Numbered from the stretch's first letter, positions 16,867-26,304 are shown. The stretch: 64,000 bases of DNA from Bacteroidota bacterium (GCA_016706595.1 JADJJH010000001.1:744001-808000), one strand, 5' to 3'. Numbers and translations are program-made. Notes: generated by a model not told the origin, from the sequence alone.

Positions 16867-18303
16867 TTAAAAATAATAATTCAATACCAAGTTATACAAG
16901 ACCATGTTTACTTTATTGATTTCGTAGCGTTTTTCGTTGTAAAGCTCGCCTTTATTAAGTTTTGATACCAACAAGAACTGCGTCTCTAATCCTTTTAAAA
17001 TGCCATGAAAAGTATATCTGATATCGGCATTGATTTGTGCATAAGATGGCATTCCATATTTATTCAATGCAAAGTTTTTGATGTCAGGTAATTTATAATA
17101 ACCTGCTGCAAATGAAGTTTTACATCTATATTTTGGAAGTTGATAGGAAACTTTTCCCATGAATGCATGCACATCACCAAAGCCCTCATTTCGTTCACGA
17201 GGCAAAAAGGTAAAAAAAGGATCTCGCCCCCATTCACGTGGCATGAGATAGCGCCCATTTTTAAATATTCGATTGTAGTTAGCAGTAATCTCTACATTCT
17301 TATGTTTAATGCCTAAACGGATTCCTGCAGTTGCAGCGGATGCGGATGTATTTGTATAGGTCTTTTTCGGATCTTTATTTCCTCCATCATGTATCGCATC
17401 TTGTCGAATAAATTGTAAACTGCCTAAGTAATTCAGACTGCTGTTGCTTTTAACATTAAAATCCGTCTGTAAGAGTAACGAGTTATGTACATTTTCAAAC
17501 AATAAATCCCAAAGGGTTATGGTCATCCAATTATTTAATTGGTATTTTGCCCCTAATAAGAATACACCTTTACTATTAATATTGTTTAAGTAATCAGATT
17601 TAGCTCCATCGGTTGCAACGCCCATTGGATAAAGTCCTACCGAATTACCGGCAGAATACCATCTCACCGTGCTTCGTGGCGAGATAGCATACAACCATCC
17701 AGCTTCAAGATGCAGTTTCTTTATTTCGTTCATTTCAAACCAAATTCCTTCAACACCTGTAGGACGCATCCTGCCATCTTGCAAATTGATAAATGGCGTA
17801 TTAATAAGTTGCCTACCTAATCGGACAAATGATTTTTGATAATTATATTTTATAAAAAATTCTTCCAAGCGATCTATCTCCTTTTTATTGCTAGGATTTT
17901 CAATATCAAATAAACCTATCTCATACCTATTTAATTGCTTGGTTGTACTATCGCGTTTAGTTAAATCGGACGACCCAATATTAAAAACATAAAAACCACT
18001 TACCCCAAGTTGAAAACCATAATATTTGCCGGTTTCATAACGTAATCCACCGCCAAAAGCATTGGCATAATAGTCTGATAAACCAGCTTTATTATCAGTA
18101 GCACTAAAAAAATAACGCAAATGGCCTTCTGTTTTTCCGCTTTTAAATGCATGAAGTAAAGAAGTGCTATCTGTTACATCTTGTTCCTTACTCTTCCATA
18201 TTCCGGGTTTTTCTTGCAATTCTTGATGCTGTGCTTGTAACCCAAAAGAATTCACTAACATCATCAAAACTAAAAGCTTGAATCTTTCTATTTTTACTTT
18301 CAT
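16867..18303 (-). CDS. OprD-family outer-membrane porin
   Basis: 478 residues with a signal peptide ending GLQAQ. Regions match OprD-type porins: GHLRYFFSATDN, ANAFGGGLRYETGKYYGFQL, SFVRLGRQLINTPFINLQD, DGRMRPTGVEGIWFE, and a terminal aromatic beta-strand ending in Phe (VLYNLVLNYYF). Family members form 18-strand channels for small charged molecules. It starts 3 bp after the DsrE-like stop, so the two are co-transcribed, with the SoxB-like gene upstream. The substrate is unknown; the neighbours hint at a sulfur compound or a nucleotide product. Confidence 0.75.
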   Translation of the reverse strand: MKVKIERFKLLVLMMLVNSFGLQAQHQELQEKPGIWKSKEQDVTDSTSLLHAFKSGKTEGHLRYFFSATDNKAGLSDYYANAFGGGLRYETGKYYGFQLGVSGFYVFNIGSSDLTKRDSTTKQLNRYEIGLFDIENPSNKKEIDRLEEFFIKYNYQKSFVRLGRQLINTPFINLQDGRMRPTGVEGIWFEMNEIKKLHLEAGWLYAISPRSTVRWYSAGNSVGLYPMGVATDGAKSDYLNNINSKGVFLLGAKYQLNNWMTITLWDLLFENVHNSLLLQTDFNVKSNSSLNYLGSLQFIRQDAIHDGGNKDPKKTYTNTSASAATAGIRLGIKHKNVEITANYNRIFKNGRYLMPREWGRDPFFTFLPRERNEGFGDVHAFMGKVSYQLPKYRCKTSFAAGYYKLPDIKNFALNKYGMPSYAQINADIRYTFHGILKGLETQFLLVSKLNKGELYNEKRYEINKVNMVLYNLVLNYYF

Positions 18304-18306
18304 TAC

Positions 18307-18771
18307 TTAAAATCCTGATTTAATATAACTCCACCCCTCTTGTTGTTTTGTTACAATATAAATAATACCGGCTTTAACATACATAGCTGTTGGCAAAATT
18401 TGGTCGGTTGAAACTTTGCGCTCTTTCATTGAAAATTCGCAAGCGTAAAACCTTATGCCGTTTTGAGTGTGCTCATTAATCTTTGACGCAACAATACTTT
18501 TATCTGCTCGTAACATATCTAAACCCGGGCCATGGCAAACCACTTCAATTTGGGTAGTTGGTTCTACACTAGTAATATTTCCCAATTGCTTCATCAACGC
18601 TTTATGTGCCAAGGTATCACTCGTTGATAATTGAAATACAATTTTCATTGGTTCTATCTTGGCGTCTTTACTTAATTGGCCGACGGTGCCTGCCGCGTTA
18701 TCAATAGTATTTTGTGCAATGGCTTGAACAGATGTCAATACAATGATGCACATGAAGAATATTTTTTTCAT
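18307..18771 (-). CDS. Exported DsrE/DsrF-like protein
   Basis: 154 residues with a cleavable signal (MKKIFFMCIIVLTSVQAIAQ). The mature part is a DsrE-like alpha/beta fold: KIVFQLSTSDTLAHKALMKQL, TQIEVVCHGPGLDMLR and NGIRFYACEFSMKER, with Cys at about 111 in the position often used for persulfide. Cytosolic DsrE/TusD proteins relay sulfur; exported versions are common in Bacteroidota and poorly understood. It sits between a SoxB-like metallophosphoesterase and an OprD-type porin, in one minus-strand unit. Confidence 0.8.
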   Translation of the reverse strand: MKKIFFMCIIVLTSVQAIAQNTIDNAAGTVGQLSKDAKIEPMKIVFQLSTSDTLAHKALMKQLGNITSVEPTTQIEVVCHGPGLDMLRADKSIVASKINEHTQNGIRFYACEFSMKERKVSTDQILPTAMYVKAGIIYIVTKQQEGWSYIKSGF

Positions 18772-18842
18772 ACTTAGTTTTTTATTTTTTTAATGATGAA
18801 TGTTGATGCCTGAAGAAGGACTTTCTGTGAAATGCAGAAATT

Positions 18843-20534
18843 CTAACGGAATTGATAATCAACTCCACTCACTTGGGTTAGCAAAGTATCAGGTACATCT
18901 AAAGCTATTGCATTTTTTTGCGGGATGGGTGTTACCGGTGAATTGGCGGTGAGATAGCTTTTCATTACTTGATGTAATGTAAATGAAGTATTTTTTGCTT
19001 CCTTCACACCTTTAATTCGGCAGAGCATATCTGCAGGGTCGCCATCCCGTTCGCATGCACAAAGTGTATACATCTTTTCCATGTTCAATACCTCCGAGCC
19101 AATTTCCACATGCTGAACTCGCTGACCTTTTTCACCAAAAGCATTGAAGGTCACCTTCATACCATTGAATTTGATTACCCAGCCACCAAAACGCTCTGAC
19201 GCATCCTTTGCAAATACATTATTTAATTCTTTCTCAAGCCAATCTTTTAATTGCTTGCCACTTGCTTTTGCAGTGCGTACCACACTATCAACGGGTAACA
19301 TATCAAAGATGAAACCACTCGTTATTGGAATATTTCCGGTGCTGTCGGGTGTGCTTCGGGGTGGACAAAAACGAAATCCATTTGAAAGAACTACATCAAC
19401 CGAATTTATTTGCCAACGAAGTGCATTTAGGATTAAAGTATCGATAGTGTTTTCAATCACAAAGTATCTGTATAATGGTACTGTGCTATAACCTATTATT
19501 TTATTGATATCGGTTAGAAAAGGCTGTTCTAAATTTTTAATAAGGACTTGCATGTCCTTATCGGCTTTATATTTTTCAGCAGAAATTTCAACCAGCTCAT
19601 ATTCATCTTTTACCACTTTACCGTTTTCAATCGTTACATCAAGCTTTCCTACAAACGAACCAAATGCACCTGGCTCAACCACTTTTGCATACTTACATTC
19701 AATTGGCACGCGCACACGTTCGTGAGTATCACCCCCTAAAATATAATTTACACCTTCACACTCTTTTAAATTTGCCAAATGAATTTGTTGCGATAAGCCC
19801 AAATGTGCAACCATTAAAACATACGCACACTGCTCTTGATTGCGCAAAACGTCTACATAATGAGCGAGATTTTCTTCTGGTTTGGTATAAATAATTCCTT
19901 TACTATAATTTGGCGATTGGCGAATAGGCACTAAAGGGTCTGTGTAACCAATAAATCCAATTTTTACGTTGTTAATTGTCCATATATAATATGGAGGAAA
20001 TACTAATTCTCCTTTTTTACCTTCCCCAAGATCGTGATACATATTAGCACAAACTTTTGGTGCTTTAAGCGAACCTAGAAGAGTTTGCATGTTTTTCTTA
20101 TAGTATATCACCTCCCAATTGCCTGGTAAATACAAGTCATAGTTGAGTGCATCTAAAATGGGTACGAAAGCCTTGCCGGTAGTTTTAACACTCAACTCAC
20201 TTCCTTGAAACATATCCCCGGTATCTATTAAAAAAGTGTTGGGATATTTTCTTCGAAATTGCTTGAGATAGGTTGATAGATGAGCATAACCTCCTGTTTT
20301 GCGATATACTTTTTGATTATTCTCCCAAAATAATTCATCATGAGGATGAACTTGGCAATGTACATCTGTAGTTTGCAAAATAGAAATGGTAAATGGCTCG
20401 CTGTTATTTTCAGATGCCATTTTATTTATATTTTCTTGATGAGATGCTATTGCACTCAATGGATTGCCTGAGACAATGCCTGCTCCTGCTGTTATTCCGA
20501 TGGTTTTAATAAATTCTCTTCGGTTATGTTGCAT
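18843..20534 (-). CDS. TAT-exported metallophosphoesterase, 5'-nucleotidase/SoxB-like
   Basis: 563 residues. It has a twin-arginine signal (RREFIKTIGITAGAGI). The N-terminal metallophosphoesterase domain shows TTDVHCQ (metal-binding Asp/His, about 54-60), IDTGDMFQG (about 99), LPGNWE (about 135), MVAHLGLS and LGGDTHERV (about 268). The C-terminal 5'-nucleotidase domain has LSNGFRF and ACERDGDPADMLCRIK. The usual GNHE box of 5'-nucleotidases reads GNWE, losing the catalytic His. That and the DsrE neighbour point to a SoxB-like thiosulfohydrolase branch rather than a nucleotidase, but no other sox gene is present. Periplasmic. Confidence 0.7.
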   Translation of the reverse strand: MQHNRREFIKTIGITAGAGIVSGNPLSAIASHQENINKMASENNSEPFTISILQTTDVHCQVHPHDELFWENNQKVYRKTGGYAHLSTYLKQFRRKYPNTFLIDTGDMFQGSELSVKTTGKAFVPILDALNYDLYLPGNWEVIYYKKNMQTLLGSLKAPKVCANMYHDLGEGKKGELVFPPYYIWTINNVKIGFIGYTDPLVPIRQSPNYSKGIIYTKPEENLAHYVDVLRNQEQCAYVLMVAHLGLSQQIHLANLKECEGVNYILGGDTHERVRVPIECKYAKVVEPGAFGSFVGKLDVTIENGKVVKDEYELVEISAEKYKADKDMQVLIKNLEQPFLTDINKIIGYSTVPLYRYFVIENTIDTLILNALRWQINSVDVVLSNGFRFCPPRSTPDSTGNIPITSGFIFDMLPVDSVVRTAKASGKQLKDWLEKELNNVFAKDASERFGGWVIKFNGMKVTFNAFGEKGQRVQHVEIGSEVLNMEKMYTLCACERDGDPADMLCRIKGVKEAKNTSFTLHQVMKSYLTANSPVTPIPQKNAIALDVPDTLLTQVSGVDYQFR

Positions 20535-21079
20535 GTTAAATTACTTTTATTTCATTGAATGATTGGTAATAAGCTTTGTTATTTTTACAATGTGTGTTTG
20601 TGTACACATTAAAATTGAAAATTCTACAATGTAACGCTTCGACAAAATAGCACATATTGTTACTAATATAGGCTAGTTAAATTTTATTGATATTTTTAAA
20701 TCAATGATTTTGTCTTATACGGCAAAACGTTGTACATTTTTCATGAGTACAAATTTGCAACCATTAGCCGAATGATTATGGATACATTTGTTACATTTAA
20801 CATCAGCAATAGTTCGGCCCCATTCGAAGTGCATGATTCATCCATAAAAAATGCCCATTAAATTCCAACCTATAATTCGGCATTCATCAAAAATAAATGA
20901 AAAGTACTCATTGCTTAATTGCAAATATTCAAACGATCTATTAAGTGATTAAAACACTCAATAAAAATGCAAACAAAAGAGAATCCAATAAACCTTAACA
21001 CTTAGTCATTAGAATACATTCGTCGTTTAGAAATAAAAGATATAAAACGCGCTAAATACGAAACTCGTTTAGGTGAAAA
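20535..21079. other. 545-bp noncoding gap between glutamine synthetase and the SoxB-like gene
   Basis: No ORF or known RNA is supported. It must carry the promoter of the minus-strand gene at 20534, but no perfect TAnnTTTG box was seen. No strong terminator for the glutamine synthetase gene is visible after 21080. Confidence 0.5.
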
Positions 21080-23272
21080 TTATCTTAGGAACAACATTTC
21101 ACGATACTTTGGCAAATTCCATAGCTTATCATCAACTACCAATTCAAGTTTATCTGCATGATAGCGAATGGTCTCAAAATAAGGTTTTACCTCATCACAA
21201 TAAGCAACCGCACGTGCATGCATATCTTCGATTTCATTTGCTTTTTTACGAGCTTCTATCATTTTTTCTACATTATCACTCACCCCATTAATATGCTTTG
21301 AGATATTCTCGATGATTTCGAGTTGCGAACGAAAGGTGTCAATAGTTAATCCTATTTCTTTCAATCCTTTTACATTCTGTACTAAGGTATTTTGATATTG
21401 AATAGAAGGCGGAACAATCGAGTTACTTGCTAAATACCCCATCATTCGTGCTTCAATTTGAACCTTCTTTACATATTCCTCCAACATAATTTCATGACGT
21501 GCTTCTAATTCATGGTGAGTAAATATATCATGGTTTTCAAATAATTTCTTTGCTTTATCGGTAGCAAAAACATCTAATGCACGTGGCGTATCTTTAAAAT
21601 TATTCAATCCTCGTTTTGCAGCTTCTTGTGCCCATGCTTCACTATAATTATCCCCTTCAAAGCAAATATTTTTGCTTTCAGTAATATACTTACGAATGAT
21701 ATGTATTACCGCAATTTCTTTTTTCTCACCTGCTTCAATTAAAGCATCAACTTCTTTTTTAAACTGAATGAGGGTATCGGCCATGATGGTGTTTAGGATT
21801 GTCATTGGCCAAGCACAATTCGCACTAGAACCTACAGCACGAAATTCAAATTTGTTACCTGTAAAAGCAAACGGGCTTGTACGATTACGATCGGTATTAT
21901 CGAGTAAAAGTTCAGGTATATTTTTATGAATATCCATTTTAAGAATCACTTCATCTTGCTCAGTAAATTTTCCGGATACTCTTTCTTCAACTTCTTTCAA
22001 TACGTCTGTTAAATACTTACCGACGTATACCGAAATGATAGCGGGTGGTGCTTCATTGGCGCCTAATCGGTGATCATTATTTGATGAAGCAATGGAAGCA
22101 CGTAATAAATCGGCATAATCATGAACTGCTTTTAATACATTCACAAAAAAAGTAAGGAACATTAAATTAGTACGTGGTGTTTTGCCTGGCGCCAATAAAT
22201 TAACACCGGTATCTGTTGCCAAACTCCAGTTATTATGTTTCCCACTTCCGTTTACACCTGCAAATGGTTTTTCGTGCATCAAAACTTTTAATTGATGTCG
22301 TTTTGCCACTCTGTTCATCACCTCCATCAATAAAGAATTATGATCGACAGCAATATTCACTTCTTCGAAAATAGGCGCGCACTCGAATTGCGATGGTGCC
22401 ACCTCGTTATGGCGAGTACGAAGAGGAATACCTAATTTATAAGCCTCTTGCTCAAAATCTTGCATGTAGGCAAATACTCTTTCTGGTATAGCGCCAAAAT
22501 AATGATCATCAAGTTGTTGTCCTTTAGCAGGGGTATGTCCGTATAATGTGCGACCCGTTGCTAATAAATCAGGACGAGCATTGGCTAATGATTCTTCTAT
22601 TACAAAATACTCTTGCTCCCAACCTAGGGTTGGAGAAACACGGGTTACATTTTTGTCAAAATAATGACAAACATCTACGGCAGATTTATTTACTAAGTCG
22701 ATTGCTTTTAACAAAGGCGTTTTAGTATCAAGTGATTCACCACTGTATGAAATGAAAATGGTTGGAATACACATGGTTTTTCCATAGGCTGTTTCTAAGA
22801 TAAAAGAAGGGGATGTTGGATCCCATGCAGTATATCCTCGCGCCTCGAAAGTTGCTCGAATACCCCCATTTGGGAAACTGGATGCATCGGGTTCTTGCTG
22901 AGTAAGCGCATCACCGTCAAAAATTTCAAGTGCTGTTCCATCACCTTTTAAAGTAAAAAACGAATCATGCTTCTCGGCAGTACCACCGGTTAAAGGTTGA
23001 AACCAATGGGTAAAATGAGTAACTCCTTTTTCCATTGCCCACGCTTTCATACCATTGGCAATTTGCTCAGCCATTCGACGATCTATCTTACTTCCCGTTT
23101 TTACACTATTAATCAAGCTCTTGTAAGCTTCGTCGCTTAAATACTCGCGTTGGGCTTTTTGGGTAAATACATTGCTTGCAAAAATCGCTGTTACTCGGTG
23201 ATCTCCATAACCACGAATATCTTGTTGGCGGTTGGTAAGGCTTTTAATAGCCTGAAAACGTAAATTACTCAT
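21080..23272 (-). CDS. glnN: Type III glutamine synthetase (GlnN)
   Basis: 730 residues, the size of GSIII and much longer than GSI (about 470). The GSIII N-terminal region is recognisable (THFTHWFQPLTGGTAEKHDSF, about 80-100). Active-site blocks include GWEQEYFVIEE (about 218), NEVAPSQFE (about 295), GSGKHNNWSL (about 345) and NDHRLGANEAPPAI (about 400). It makes glutamine from glutamate, ammonia and ATP in the cytosol. GSIII is the common form in Bacteroidota. Upstream is a promoter-like TTG-N20-AACATTTG. No glnB/amt genes are adjacent. Confidence 0.95.
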   Translation of the reverse strand: MSNLRFQAIKSLTNRQQDIRGYGDHRVTAIFASNVFTQKAQREYLSDEAYKSLINSVKTGSKIDRRMAEQIANGMKAWAMEKGVTHFTHWFQPLTGGTAEKHDSFFTLKGDGTALEIFDGDALTQQEPDASSFPNGGIRATFEARGYTAWDPTSPSFILETAYGKTMCIPTIFISYSGESLDTKTPLLKAIDLVNKSAVDVCHYFDKNVTRVSPTLGWEQEYFVIEESLANARPDLLATGRTLYGHTPAKGQQLDDHYFGAIPERVFAYMQDFEQEAYKLGIPLRTRHNEVAPSQFECAPIFEEVNIAVDHNSLLMEVMNRVAKRHQLKVLMHEKPFAGVNGSGKHNNWSLATDTGVNLLAPGKTPRTNLMFLTFFVNVLKAVHDYADLLRASIASSNNDHRLGANEAPPAIISVYVGKYLTDVLKEVEERVSGKFTEQDEVILKMDIHKNIPELLLDNTDRNRTSPFAFTGNKFEFRAVGSSANCAWPMTILNTIMADTLIQFKKEVDALIEAGEKKEIAVIHIIRKYITESKNICFEGDNYSEAWAQEAAKRGLNNFKDTPRALDVFATDKAKKLFENHDIFTHHELEARHEIMLEEYVKKVQIEARMMGYLASNSIVPPSIQYQNTLVQNVKGLKEIGLTIDTFRSQLEIIENISKHINGVSDNVEKMIEARKKANEIEDMHARAVAYCDEVKPYFETIRYHADKLELVVDDKLWNLPKYREMLFLR

Positions 23273-23287
23273 ACATTATATTTTTTG

Positions 23288-23318
23288 CAAATGTTATCTT
23301 TTTTATTAGATTATGCAA
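23288..23318 (-). promoter_or_regulatory. Probable promoter of glnN
   Basis: On the minus strand TTG (23316-23318) and AACATTTG (23288-23295) are 20 bp apart. The -7 box differs from TAnnTTTG at the first base only. It ends 15 bp before the ATG. Confidence 0.4.
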
Positions 23319-23583
23319 GAAAACGAATAGAAATGTATAAAAATATACATATTACAAATTAATAAATATAAAATATTAATTCAAGATACATAGTGTATTT
23401 ATGAAAACTAAAAAGGCTAGTAGTTACTACTTCCTTCAATTTACTGCTAACAGCTTACTTTTTCACACATTATTACTCCTACCTTCGTCAGGGACCCCGG
23501 CGATGATCATGAAGTCAATTGAATTGCACTCGGGGGCAAAAAGAAGCATATCATTTATCAAAAATCACCTCTATGAATACCAT

Positions 23584-23613
23584 AAAAAAAGCCGCTTACT
23601 GTAAAGCGGCTTT
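23584..23613 (-). terminator. Second (distal) terminator after the sigma/barrel operon
   Basis: On the minus strand AAAGCCGCTT pairs with AAGCGGCTTT across a short loop and runs into TTTTTTT. It is the copy in the left repeat unit. Confidence 0.8.
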
Positions 23614-23708
23614 AAATAATCCCCAGCGATGATCATGAAGTCAATTGAATTGCACTCGGGGGCAAAAAGAAGCATAACATTTATCAAAAATCCATCTATG
23701 AATACCAT

Positions 23709-23738
23709 AAAAAAAGCCGCTTACTGTAAAGCGGCTTT
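23709..23738 (-). terminator. First (proximal) terminator after the sigma/barrel operon
   Basis: Same hairpin and T-run as at 23584-23613, located 18 bp beyond the stop codon at 23756. Tandem duplication of the unit gives two terminators in series. Confidence 0.88.
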
Positions 23739-23755
23739 AAATAATCGTATATATT

Positions 23756-24790
23756 CTAATTATCAGGCACGAATTTTCTAAATCGATAACCTAAGGAGAA
23801 TTGCACATTTGGCACTTTGAAGAATCCATTTGAAATTTCACGAGCCGCATTGGTTTTCATATTATCCCAAACGTTTTGCGACATACGAACATCGACATAC
23901 AATTGTGGACTGAACTGATAGGATGCTCCCATTGTATAGCCTAAACCAAAACGACTTGAAAAATCACTGCGTTGTAATTGACTTCCTTTATCAGCAGGAA
24001 ATGAATACACAAATGAATTACTCATGGTATCATGTTTATCAATTACATAATTTCTCGTTTTTTCATTCACATTCAACTTAAAATTATACGCCAAGTTAGC
24101 ACCTCCATATATGGCAAATGAACGATCATTTAATTGCATCATAATTGGTAATTCAAGCGAATAGAAATTCTTAAAATTATACGTCCGAACGGTTGAATCC
24201 ATTTGATAATTATAAATAGTTTGATGCGTTAAACTTGAATTGTCTGTCCACCTGTTTAAAGTACGCGTATAAATATCGTTAACTGTATACCCCCCATTAT
24301 TGCGATAAAAGAATTTAAATTCTGTTAGCACAGAAAAATAATCACTTACCGGCTTAAGGTTTGTTAGTCCTGCATGGAACCCACCAAAATTATTTTGTGC
24401 ACTACTTAATGATGCATTCATACCCATACTCAATCCAGTATACGTATCAGGGTGTGCACCAAATTTCACAGCATTCACTAACTTTTGGTATGTGTCTGAT
24501 GAAAACCTTTTCAAATCTTCGAAATACGAAGTTTGATTTGAGGAACTACGCTTTTTGCTTATTGAATTTGTTGTGGCAAGTACTTGATTTTGGACTTTGC
24601 TACTTTCTTCTGCTGCCGAACTGGTTTCTTCTTTCTTACTATTTAAGTCGGTTTGTTCATTAGCTTTTAATTCTGCTTCAGAACTTAAATCAACATAGCG
24701 AGGATTAGAAATGTGATAATCAATTGATGCAAGTGTTTCAGGTTTTGTTTGTAAAACGGTTTCGTATTGTTGACTAATAGTTGACTTCAA
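23756..24790 (-). CDS. Beta-barrel half of a frameshifted TM/outer-membrane-barrel protein
   Basis: 344 residues as an open frame, but it begins with TTG and a polar Ser/Lys/Glu-rich linker rather than a signal peptide. From about residue 115 it has the amphipathic strands of a PorT/OMP_b-brl-type barrel (GLSMGMNASLSSAQNNFGGF, SDYFSVLTEFKFFY, YVDVRMSQNVWDN), ending FSLGYRFRKF. The frame stays open upstream into the preceding ORF, giving natural-looking residues (GRDKSKAEYNKNG). The two ORFs are therefore best read as one gene broken near 24870-24873. It lies downstream of an ECF sigma factor and ends at a double terminator. Confidence 0.75.
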   Translation of the reverse strand: MKSTISQQYETVLQTKPETLASIDYHISNPRYVDLSSEAELKANEQTDLNSKKEETSSAAEESSKVQNQVLATTNSISKKRSSSNQTSYFEDLKRFSSDTYQKLVNAVKFGAHPDTYTGLSMGMNASLSSAQNNFGGFHAGLTNLKPVSDYFSVLTEFKFFYRNNGGYTVNDIYTRTLNRWTDNSSLTHQTIYNYQMDSTVRTYNFKNFYSLELPIMMQLNDRSFAIYGGANLAYNFKLNVNEKTRNYVIDKHDTMSNSFVYSFPADKGSQLQRSDFSSRFGLGYTMGASYQFSPQLYVDVRMSQNVWDNMKTNAAREISNGFFKVPNVQFSLGYRFRKFVPDN

Positions 24791-25590
24791 AACAGTATCG
24801 GACGAATATTTTTTAACAGTACCATTTTTATTATACTCAGCTTTTGATTTATCTCTACCATCGGCATTGTTTTGGTTTCAATGATTGAGTTGGTTACAGA
24901 TGAATTATTTAGTCTATCCTGCATTTGGTTTTGCGTTGTTGATGATTTCGCAAAATTTTTGTTTTTTTCTTTTTGGATTTTTAGATTGTCATTATTAGAT
25001 GCATTTGCTGAACTAAGCTTATTTTCAACGGCACCAATACTCGTTGTATTTTGTGCAACGCCTTGTTTTTTCGAATTTTTAGAGGCACGATTACTGGTTA
25101 CACCTGTAGTACTAGATTTAATTAGATCTTGTTGGTTTGTATGGTTTGATGTTTGTAAATGCGAACTATTATATTTTGTATCATTAAGCTTAGCTTGATT
25201 AGAAACGGTCGTGCTTTCTTCCTTATTTGCTGCCATCAACGAATGGTCAGCATTTGTATTTTTTGCATCGGTTTCATCCACTTGCATTGAAGATAATGTA
25301 GCATCCATCGCTTTTTGGTTTTTACTTGCTACCTTGGCAATGCCTTGTGATTCAGCAGCAGATGGATAATACGTTTGCTTTACAATATAGCCGGCTGTAA
25401 AGGTAGCTGCGCCAATAAGTAACAGCAAAAACAAAGGAAGTATCCTTCGCTTTTTCTTTTCTTCTTCTGTGTATGGGTTTTGACCATCCAAAAGTCGTTC
25501 CATATTAGCCCAGGCACCAAGGTTCAATTGCTCCTTACCTCGGCTGAGCTTATCATGAAACAAATCGTCAATAGGAATTCGCTTTTCCAT
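24787..25590 (-). CDS. N-terminal, membrane-anchor half of the frameshifted TM/barrel protein
   Basis: 267 residues. The N terminus is charged (MEKRIPIDDLFHDKLSRGKE, then LGAWANMERLLDG), followed by KKKRR and a single membrane span at about 50-70 (ILPLFLLLLIGAATFTAGYI), then a long Ser/Asn/Lys/Thr-rich linker. In Sphingobacteria-like genomes this layout is usually one ORF ending in a beta-barrel and encoded beside an ECF sigma factor. The last 20 or so residues (INQKLSIIKMVLLKNIRPILF region) look out of frame. It begins 5 bp after the sigma-factor stop. It may act like an anti-sigma or scaffold; function unknown. Confidence 0.7.
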   Translation of the reverse strand: MEKRIPIDDLFHDKLSRGKEQLNLGAWANMERLLDGQNPYTEEEKKKRRILPLFLLLLIGAATFTAGYIVKQTYYPSAAESQGIAKVASKNQKAMDATLSSMQVDETDAKNTNADHSLMAANKEESTTVSNQAKLNDTKYNSSHLQTSNHTNQQDLIKSSTTGVTSNRASKNSKKQGVAQNTTSIGAVENKLSSANASNNDNLKIQKEKNKNFAKSSTTQNQMQDRLNNSSVTNSIIETKTMPMVEINQKLSIIKMVLLKNIRPILF

Positions 25591-25595
25591 TTACT

Positions 25596-26168
25596 TTACT
25601 TTTTATATAAATTTTCTACTTTAACTTTTAAAATTCTTCGGGCTTCAAACAGATGCCATTTACTGGTGCCTTCGCTAATGCCCAAAACTTCACTTATTTC
25701 TTTATGACTTAAGCCCTCTATCACAAACATATTAAATACAGCACGTGTCGAATCTGATAAACTTTGTACAAGTCCCATTAATTCTTCGTACCGCATATTA
25801 TGTCCTAAATCTCCACTAACAATCTCATCTTTTTCAATAAATACCACCTTTTCGTTATACTTACAATGTTGGCGTACATAATCAAATATTGAGTGATAAA
25901 TTACTCTTCGTACCCAACCTTCAAACGAGCCTTCAAACTTGTATGTATCTATTTTTTGGAATACCTTCAAAAAGCCATTATTTAATATCTCCTCAGCTAA
26001 ATGATATTGGTACTGATTTGTATAACGCTTCACCATGCTCATCATTTTAGGATACATTAGCTTGTACAACTTCTCCTGCGATGTACGCTTTTGCTCTCGA
26101 CAACCATGAATGATCTCGAGTAGTGCACTATCCTGTTGGGTTCCGATGTTGCTCAAAGCGGCGTTCAA
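25596..26168 (-). CDS. ECF-type RNA polymerase sigma factor
   Basis: 190 residues, usual for ECF sigma factors. Region 2 is LYKLMYPKMMSMVKRYTNQYQY through FQKIDTYKFEGSFEGWVRRVIYHSIFDYVRQ. Region 4 is MFVIEGLSHKEISEVLGISEGTSKWHLFEARRIL, a helix-turn-helix. The start appears to be TTG at 26168, since the next ATG falls inside region 2. It heads a unit with the TM/barrel gene and has a good TTG-N18-TACATTTG promoter. ECF factors direct RNA polymerase to envelope or stress promoters. Confidence 0.92.
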   Translation of the reverse strand: MNAALSNIGTQQDSALLEIIHGCREQKRTSQEKLYKLMYPKMMSMVKRYTNQYQYHLAEEILNNGFLKVFQKIDTYKFEGSFEGWVRRVIYHSIFDYVRQHCKYNEKVVFIEKDEIVSGDLGHNMRYEELMGLVQSLSDSTRAVFNMFVIEGLSHKEISEVLGISEGTSKWHLFEARRILKVKVENLYKK

Positions 26169-26239
26169 TTAGTATAATATTTCTCAACACAAGACTGCCT
26201 TTAATAGGATATCGTTTGGTGAGAACCAAAAATTGTTAA

Positions 26240-26268
26240 CAAATGTAAGATTTGTGTTATAGAATCAA
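26240..26268 (-). promoter_or_regulatory. Promoter of the ECF sigma-factor operon
   Basis: On the minus strand TTG (26266-26268) and TACATTTG (26240-26247) are separated by 18 bp, close to the Bacteroidota consensus. The leader to the TTG start at 26168 is about 65 nt. Confidence 0.6.
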
Positions 26269-26304
26269 GAAAATTGTAGGTTTTAAGACCAAGCCCTCGC
26301 CTAT

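Larger units (their letters stand above)
23495..23745. repeat. Two direct copies of a 126-bp noncoding unit, each with a terminator
   Basis: Copy 1 is 23495-23620 and copy 2 is 23621-23745; they differ at only a few bases. Each unit begins CCCC(G/A)GCGATGATCATG, contains a GTCAATTGAATTGCAC stretch and a CGGGGGC block that can pair with the leading CCCC, and ends with the hairpin AAAGCCGCTT/AAGCGGCTTT. The small ORF over copy 1 is not a gene. The rest of 23319-23494 shows nothing else. Confidence 0.88.

Noticed and set aside
23401..23604. 67-residue ORF
   Set aside because: It covers the duplicated noncoding unit and a terminator, and the second copy does not preserve the frame.
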